Origin: a virus
DNA: 26,417 bases
Reading direction: 5' to 3' (one strand)
Virus record (IMG/VR): IMGVR_UViG_3300018415_000032
Location: 1 to 26,417 of that record
Part shown: positions 21,520 through 26,417 of the stretch, piece after piece
How the letters are laid out: each line of letters begins with the position of its first letter
Position numbering within the stretch: the stretch's first letter is position 1
Notes under the pieces: model-generated
The model's database searches: none
What the model was told of the DNA's origin: nothing
What the model saw: the letters and a program-made list of their open reading frames with translations, nothing else
Program-made: the position numbers and the translations under genes

Positions 21520-24330
21520 TTATAATAATTGGTAACTAAATGAGCCCAGGGCTTTACCGCCAGCGTCGCTATAACCGGAATTAGTTTGATCGCTTAATTT
21601 CCATCCGTTCCCGCTCAAGTCAACAAATAAAGGCTTCACTTCATTAATATTTGCCGGGTTATAATTATAAGCAGTCCCAGAACCAAACACATTTGTAGGT
21701 GTACCGCTATTTCCAGAACTATTTATAGGGAAAGGTAACACTCTATCGCCATTAGCCGAATTGTGAATCAAATAAAAGTGAACAGTAACAATACGCCCTA
21801 CTCTAGTCCAATTCATCTCCAATAAACTTATCGGCTGACCACTTACAATGCTAGTACCTTCATAATTACCTGACAACATTATGTATCTGTCCTTATCTAC
21901 AGCAGTAATTATATTATTATTTGTCGCGATATGAATATCACCTTCCATGTAAACCCCAACGGTTGAATCATATTGACCGTTAGCATTAGTATCAATTGCA
22001 GTCTGAGTCAACGATTGGTTAGTATTACCCATTATCATAACCTTTTGGTTTTCACCATCTAGTCTGATACCGCCTTTTCTATTCTGGTAAATTATAGCCA
22101 ATCCACCCTCATCACCATTAATATCACTTTCTGCTGATATCAAACTATCACCCAGCCTGGTATAAAATGCATTAGAGGAAAATGCGGAAGTTGTTAAATT
22201 AACGCCAAAATTAAGTTGTGACGTTCCATCCTGGTCTCTTAACTGCAGCCTACCCTTAGAATTAGCAGTTGAACTATTCTTAACAAATGAAGCTATGTAG
22301 TTTTCTCCAACAGTTAATAAATTTGAATCATTTGGTTGAATTACACTAATATACCCTTGGCCTGTACCAGTTGCACCGAATCTAATAGTAGGAGAAGTTT
22401 CACTCCCTGAGGTAGCATATGGGTTCCGTCCTATCCAAACATCGCCGTTGTTTGTAGGGCTAGTGCTAGGGCCATGTTCACCCCCACCAATATAAACAGT
22501 TCCGCCACTGCTATTAGCAAAGGCATCGCCACCTGATATTACAATAGCTCTACCACGACCTCCATTTGTGAAATTATTTGCCAAAGGATACCCAGAACCA
22601 CCTTTAATCGTTAAGGCATTAACCTGTGTTGGCCCATCGGTGATGCTAGTAGCAATAGGTCCAATAATCATTGGCCCTTCTGGATAAGAAAGAGCATTAT
22701 TTGACGCCTTAAATTCAATTTGCCCAGAACGATAATCACTACCAGTTGGAATATTACCACTTATCTGTAATACACTTTCGCTATACATCATAGTTGCTTT
22801 ACTATTGCCTCCTGTATATGTACCAATAAATGTACCTTCATTATTTAATTGAATACCTTTTAATCCACTGGCCTCGTTGATAATATTTAAATAGCTTGTA
22901 CCACCTATATATGGTAAGGATATATCACTCCTGGTGTTCTGTCCAAAATATATCTTATTTAATTTATTAGCTGTGGTTCCTATATTGGCAGTTGTTGCAG
23001 CTATAGGTATCAATTCACCGCTATCTAATATTTGCCAAGAAGAATTCTCTATTAAGCCAGTACCGTCCCATCTAACTATCCTAGTGTTAGCGCCTGTACT
23101 ACCTGTTAAATTTGAACCATCCCAACCTAATTGACCTTGTGGTATTGTCCCTAGATTATCATTTAATGTTCCTAGCCTACCTGAAGAATCTATAGAAACT
23201 AAACCTACGGGGCTAATTGTAGTATTTTGTAAATTAGGAAAAACCCATTCATTAGCCAAAGATGATATTCTTATTAAACCTTCTGCTAATAATCCTATAT
23301 CTCCTGCGGTTAATGATATTGAACCAGTATCAATAGTTGTTGTAGGTAACGAAACATTTCCTACTGTTAGTGATGCACTTTCTGACCCAACTGCAATTAC
23401 TTCAAATTTAGGCAATTGTGAATTATTAACTGCATTTAATTCAATAGTAAAATCTGATATATCATAAGGGCCAGTTAAGGTATTCCCTATCGTACCAGTA
23501 GTAAATGAAATAGATCTACCTGATCTGTACCGCTGTGCTTTTTCGAGAGTGTATATATTAAATCCGTATGTATCTGATATTGAGCCAGGTGCACCTGTTA
23601 TTGCTTTAGGTACATTTACAATAAGAGAATCATCAACACCTAACGCAATAGACGATAGAGATGAAATAGAATTTTGTTCAAAGTTATCCCCAGCAACATC
23701 ACCGCCGCCCATAAATTTGATTGCCTGAGCGGAGCTATTTTTTTGATGAACTAACATAGATACAATAGATGAGTCTATGCTACCAGCCATTGTAGTATTA
23801 AGCTGATATGCAGGAGTAAAAGGTATACCAGGATTTGCAGAAACATCGTTAGGTCCAACTGCACCTATTAAAGTAGAAGCAACACCCTGATTACTCACAG
23901 TTATACCGCTGGTAATAGGAGCTGGGTATAGGACATTTTGAAAATTTGCAGCATATACAGGATACGGGTTATTTCCAAATTGAGACCAACCTACAGATAT
24001 ACCCTGGGCTCCTTGTGGGCCCGTAAGATTAATTCCAGTGTTGGACCAAGTTAATCCAGTAAATTCCCAAACATCACCGTTAGATTGTAAATAGTAATCA
24101 GCAGTTAAAGGTGTAAGGGTAGGTGGTGTGACATTAGGATCATCGGTACCATCGTACCATTCTGTACCTCTTTCTCCTCTACCGCCAATTGGGCCTGGAG
24201 GGCCAATCGGTCCAGCTGGGCCTATCGGTCCACCACCATTTAATAATAGCTGATCAAAGTTAAAGTTAATCTTATCAACTACTTGTGAAATAGTATCAGA
24301 GGCTATTAATTCCTGTATTGTAATTGCCAT
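21520..24330 (-). CDS. Large tail fibre/baseplate appendage protein with collagen-like neck
   Basis: 936 residues. The N-terminus (SDTISQVVDKINFNFDQLLL, residues 11-30) is the short helix found at the start of many phage fibre and baseplate-attached proteins. It is followed directly by a collagen-like neck GPIGPAGPIGPPGPIGGRGE (34-53) and a second short one at 104-109. The long middle region is Ser/Thr/Gly/Asn-rich beta sequence, consistent with an elongated fibre shaft. The last 100 residues (from a WTRVGRIVTVHFYLIH segment) look like a compact C-terminal tip domain, where receptor binding or trimerisation is usually located. It is seven bases downstream of the partial structural gene. No enzymatic motif or chaperone domain is visible. 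Confidence 0.75.
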   Translation of the reverse strand: MAITIQELIASDTISQVVDKINFNFDQLLLNGGGPIGPAGPIGPPGPIGGRGERGTEWYDGTDDPNVTPPTLTPLTADYYLQSNGDVWEFTGLTWSNTGINLTGPQGAQGISVGWSQFGNNPYPVYAANFQNVLYPAPITSGITVSNQGVASTLIGAVGPNDVSANPGIPFTPAYQLNTTMAGSIDSSIVSMLVHQKNSSAQAIKFMGGGDVAGDNFEQNSISSLSSIALGVDDSLIVNVPKAITGAPGSISDTYGFNIYTLEKAQRYRSGRSISFTTGTIGNTLTGPYDISDFTIELNAVNNSQLPKFEVIAVGSESASLTVGNVSLPTTTIDTGSISLTAGDIGLLAEGLIRISSLANEWVFPNLQNTTISPVGLVSIDSSGRLGTLNDNLGTIPQGQLGWDGSNLTGSTGANTRIVRWDGTGLIENSSWQILDSGELIPIAATTANIGTTANKLNKIYFGQNTRSDISLPYIGGTSYLNIINEASGLKGIQLNNEGTFIGTYTGGNSKATMMYSESVLQISGNIPTGSDYRSGQIEFKASNNALSYPEGPMIIGPIATSITDGPTQVNALTIKGGSGYPLANNFTNGGRGRAIVISGGDAFANSSGGTVYIGGGEHGPSTSPTNNGDVWIGRNPYATSGSETSPTIRFGATGTGQGYISVIQPNDSNLLTVGENYIASFVKNSSTANSKGRLQLRDQDGTSQLNFGVNLTTSAFSSNAFYTRLGDSLISAESDINGDEGGLAIIYQNRKGGIRLDGENQKVMIMGNTNQSLTQTAIDTNANGQYDSTVGVYMEGDIHIATNNNIITAVDKDRYIMLSGNYEGTSIVSGQPISLLEMNWTRVGRIVTVHFYLIHNSANGDRVLPFPINSSGNSGTPTNVFGSGTAYNYNPANINEVKPLFVDLSGNGWKLSDQTNSGYSDAGGKALGSFSYQLL

Positions 24331-24337
24331 TCTGTTC

Positions 24338-26417
24338 TTATTTTTTAACTATAGTTATACTAAAACCAAACGATTCAGTAAAGCCAGTCCTTTTGTTATA
24401 TATTAAGCTAAGATCAAATGGATTGGTATTAAGTAAAGTAGAACCGATTGCTTTATTAATTGTTAAACCGGATGCAGATTTTTCAGAATTAGTTAACATC
24501 GCGGTACTATAATCTAAAGGTAGCTTTTCTCTGCTTTGTTTAACATAAAAATCAACATTGGATATCTTATATAAAGATAAAATATTTTGCTGAATATATC
24601 TAATAACATCATCATCTAATGTCTCTACATCATTATAGCTAAATTCAGGTTTAATGTATTTTTTAAACTGATTCTTAATAGGCTCAAACAAATATTCGGT
24701 TAATCTTTTTTGTATGAATAAGTAAAATTTAACAAAGGTTTCATTTTCTTCAGTCATAAACGTTCCATCTATTAAAGAAGGTTGTTTTATTGCATCTTTT
24801 ACAAACTCATCTGAATGTAAAAATGTTTCCAATTCAATTTGCAAAGGTACCTTTAAATATTTAGACCCAAAGAAAGACTTCTTTTCTGTCATTGCTCTTG
24901 TACCGATTATTGATTCTATTTGAGACTTATCAATACTTTTTCTGAAATAAGAAGGTTCCCAATTAGATGAAAACGTATAGAAATTTCTTTTTGCAATTCC
25001 TACTTCATTAACTAGAGGATATAGACTTAAGTATGCACTATCAGTAGAAAGCTCTAATACGGTAGAAGGATCTTCTTCATTAACCTTGTGATAAAATAAA
25101 TTCTTAATTTGTCCAAAGTTATTAACATCGCTACTATTAAATTGTGTGTTTGAGTATCTACACAATTCCATAACTTTATACTTATAAAGCTCATCAGGTA
25201 TAGGTGTTCCTGTATATCCTGAACCAGTAAGACCAGTGCCAGTAACATTATCAAAGTTAATATCTATATAAGGATCTCTAAAGTAAAAGATATCTAAGGA
25301 TGTAGGTTGATAATACCCTGCATGCCTGCCTATAGGAGTAATCCTAGGTTTGGTTTGTAGTGATAAATCATATCCTATAATATTTGTCAAATTAAACACA
25401 GTTGGTTTTGCTGGGTCAGGTAACACTCCAATGTATACAGATTTAAGAATGTCTTCCTGTACTCTTAATTCAATTGAAAATGTTTGTGCTAAATCACCAT
25501 CACTTGCTAATACACGGTTTCCTAATTTATCAATAGTTTCATAAATAATATTAGGATTTCCTGAATTTACATCGTTAAATATGTTTGCAAAACCAACAGA
25601 AGATAAGCGAGAAGAATAAGAATTAAAACCACCACCAAGTGTTACATATGTCGCTGATAATAATTCAAGAGAAGATGGTATTGGCCCTCCTGGTATATAC
25701 GGTGACCCATTTTCTGTTATTCCATTAATCCCTACAAAAAACTGATCATCTGATACTACCCTAAGTATGTTATCAATTTTATATAGTGAACCGCCAGCTT
25801 CAAATTGTATAGGATTAAATTGACCATCACTCCCTATTGATATGTCTCTTAAAAATCTAGGTTTTATACCATTTACATCTGGAACACCTTGAATCAAATA
25901 AGCATTGAGAGAAGGGTTAAATGTAGATGCTACAAAACTTATTGCACCTTGAACAATACCATTCTTATACTCATAATTTTGATCGGTATTTACAATAGGA
26001 TTACATTCGTTACTACCAGTTCCAGTTTTATAGTCGCTTTCAAATGAATATAAAGTAGTCCTATCTATTGACTGAGACCCATCATTAATACATTCATTAT
26101 TAAGAGTTAGAAAAATCAGCATTACAACAGTTTTCCATTTATCATTCTTAATAAATTTAATCTGTGTTTCAGGTTTATCTGGAGCGTTAGGTATAAGCAT
26201 AACCGAGAATCTATAATCGTTAAATTGACCATCATTAATATATGACAAAGACCTGGCATTAAAATTAGGCCTTTGTGTAGGGTCACTTTTAGTTTTAGCT
26301 ATAACCCTAACACCTCTTAAAAATGTTTCTGCAAAATTCTTATCATCACCTCCTGAAAATCTACCATATCTTAATTGCCTATCTATTAGATTAATGTCAC
26401 CACCAGTTGTAAACTTA
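24338..26417 (-). CDS. Large virion structural protein (partial, N-terminus beyond right edge)
   Basis: The frame is open from the stop at 24338-24340 to the right edge, giving 692 visible residues, so the true start lies outside the window. A TTG at 26246-26248 is the first in-frame start-like codon but the sequence upstream of it reads as ordinary protein (GGDDKNFAETFLRGVRVIA), so it should not be used. Visible features are a basic FLRGVRVIAKTK segment, a hydrophobic KTVVMLIFLTLN stretch, Tyr/Asn-rich beta sequence and a charged helical region near the end (around DAIKQPSLIDGTFMTEENET). The composition and position upstream of a fibre gene point to a baseplate wedge or similar tail protein. 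No recognised family. Confidence 0.7.
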   Translation of the reverse strand, partial: KFTTGGDINLIDRQLRYGRFSGGDDKNFAETFLRGVRVIAKTKSDPTQRPNFNARSLSYINDGQFNDYRFSVMLIPNAPDKPETQIKFIKNDKWKTVVMLIFLTLNNECINDGSQSIDRTTLYSFESDYKTGTGSNECNPIVNTDQNYEYKNGIVQGAISFVASTFNPSLNAYLIQGVPDVNGIKPRFLRDISIGSDGQFNPIQFEAGGSLYKIDNILRVVSDDQFFVGINGITENGSPYIPGGPIPSSLELLSATYVTLGGGFNSYSSRLSSVGFANIFNDVNSGNPNIIYETIDKLGNRVLASDGDLAQTFSIELRVQEDILKSVYIGVLPDPAKPTVFNLTNIIGYDLSLQTKPRITPIGRHAGYYQPTSLDIFYFRDPYIDINFDNVTGTGLTGSGYTGTPIPDELYKYKVMELCRYSNTQFNSSDVNNFGQIKNLFYHKVNEEDPSTVLELSTDSAYLSLYPLVNEVGIAKRNFYTFSSNWEPSYFRKSIDKSQIESIIGTRAMTEKKSFFGSKYLKVPLQIELETFLHSDEFVKDAIKQPSLIDGTFMTEENETFVKFYLFIQKRLTEYLFEPIKNQFKKYIKPEFSYNDVETLDDDVIRYIQQNILSLYKISNVDFYVKQSREKLPLDYSTAMLTNSEKSASGLTINKAIGSTLLNTNPFDLSLIYNKRTGFTESFGFSITIVKK

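Noticed and set aside
26246-26248. TTG as the start of the right-edge gene
   Set aside because: The frame stays open to the window end and the upstream residues look like real protein, so the gene is truncated by the window rather than starting here.
1-26417. tRNA genes, CRISPR arrays, insertion sequences or integrase/attachment sites
   Set aside because: I saw no cloverleaf-like segment with a TTCRA loop, no spaced direct repeats, no transposase or integrase motifs and no terminal repeats. Gaps are too short and too AT-rich to hide most of these.
24338-26417. Assignment of the right-edge protein as tail sheath
   Set aside because: Size is compatible but I see no convincing sheath-type C-terminal sequence, and the neighbours are fibre and baseplate-like, so only a general structural call is justified.

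Overview
The window looks like part of a large tailed-phage genome of the T4-like (contractile tail) type. Hallmark genes are a UvsW-like SF2 helicase, a UvsY-like recombination mediator, a gp61-like primase, a gp32-like single-strand DNA-binding protein, a gp31/GroES-like co-chaperonin and a RuvC-like nuclease, surrounded by baseplate, tail-tube and fibre genes. Every gene I can support lies on the minus strand and most are separated by fewer than 25 bases or overlap, so the window reads right to left as one or a few long transcription units. The DNA is AT-rich. Most start codons lack a clear Shine-Dalgarno sequence and are instead preceded by A/T-rich stretches, and one gene encodes a membrane-anchored protein with an outer-membrane-like C-terminus. 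Together these suggest, but do not prove, a Gram-negative and possibly Bacteroidota (flavobacterial, probably marine) host.

Layout in transcription order. (1) 26417-17636: virion genes, comprising a large structural protein cut by the right edge, a 936-residue fibre with a short collagen-like neck, a small coiled-coil protein, a spanin-like membrane protein, two baseplate-type proteins of unknown role and a tail-tube-fold protein. (2) 17613-17260: a small glycine-zipper protein with a capsid-targeting-like N-terminus. (3) 17285-11098: replication, recombination and morphogenesis helpers, namely RuvC-like nuclease, GroES-like co-chaperonin, a glycosyltransferase-like protein, gp32, primase, a small basic protein, UvsY-like and UvsW. 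(4) 11034-3577: an unusual block holding a very acidic repeat protein, two proteins with ligase-type nucleotidyltransferase motifs (one very large, with a possible nuclease C-terminus), an HxGH-type nucleotidyltransferase and a lysine-rich small protein. (5) 3565-1: two more fibre-type proteins, the last with at least 64 uninterrupted Gly-X-Y triplets and cut by the left edge. No gene-free stretch exceeds 300 bases; the longest is the 192-base gp32 leader.

The most interesting pattern is a short peptide of the form M-x(3-6)-F/Y/E-x-x-(L/I/V)-x-E. It begins at least three unrelated proteins in the window and occurs twice inside the acidic protein. It resembles the N-terminal capsid-targeting sequence of T4 internal head proteins, which the prohead protease cuts after (I/L)-x-E. 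If that reading is right, this phage packages a set of proteins in its head for injection with the DNA: nucleotidyltransferases, a basic protein, a membrane-active glycine-zipper peptide and acidic peptides.
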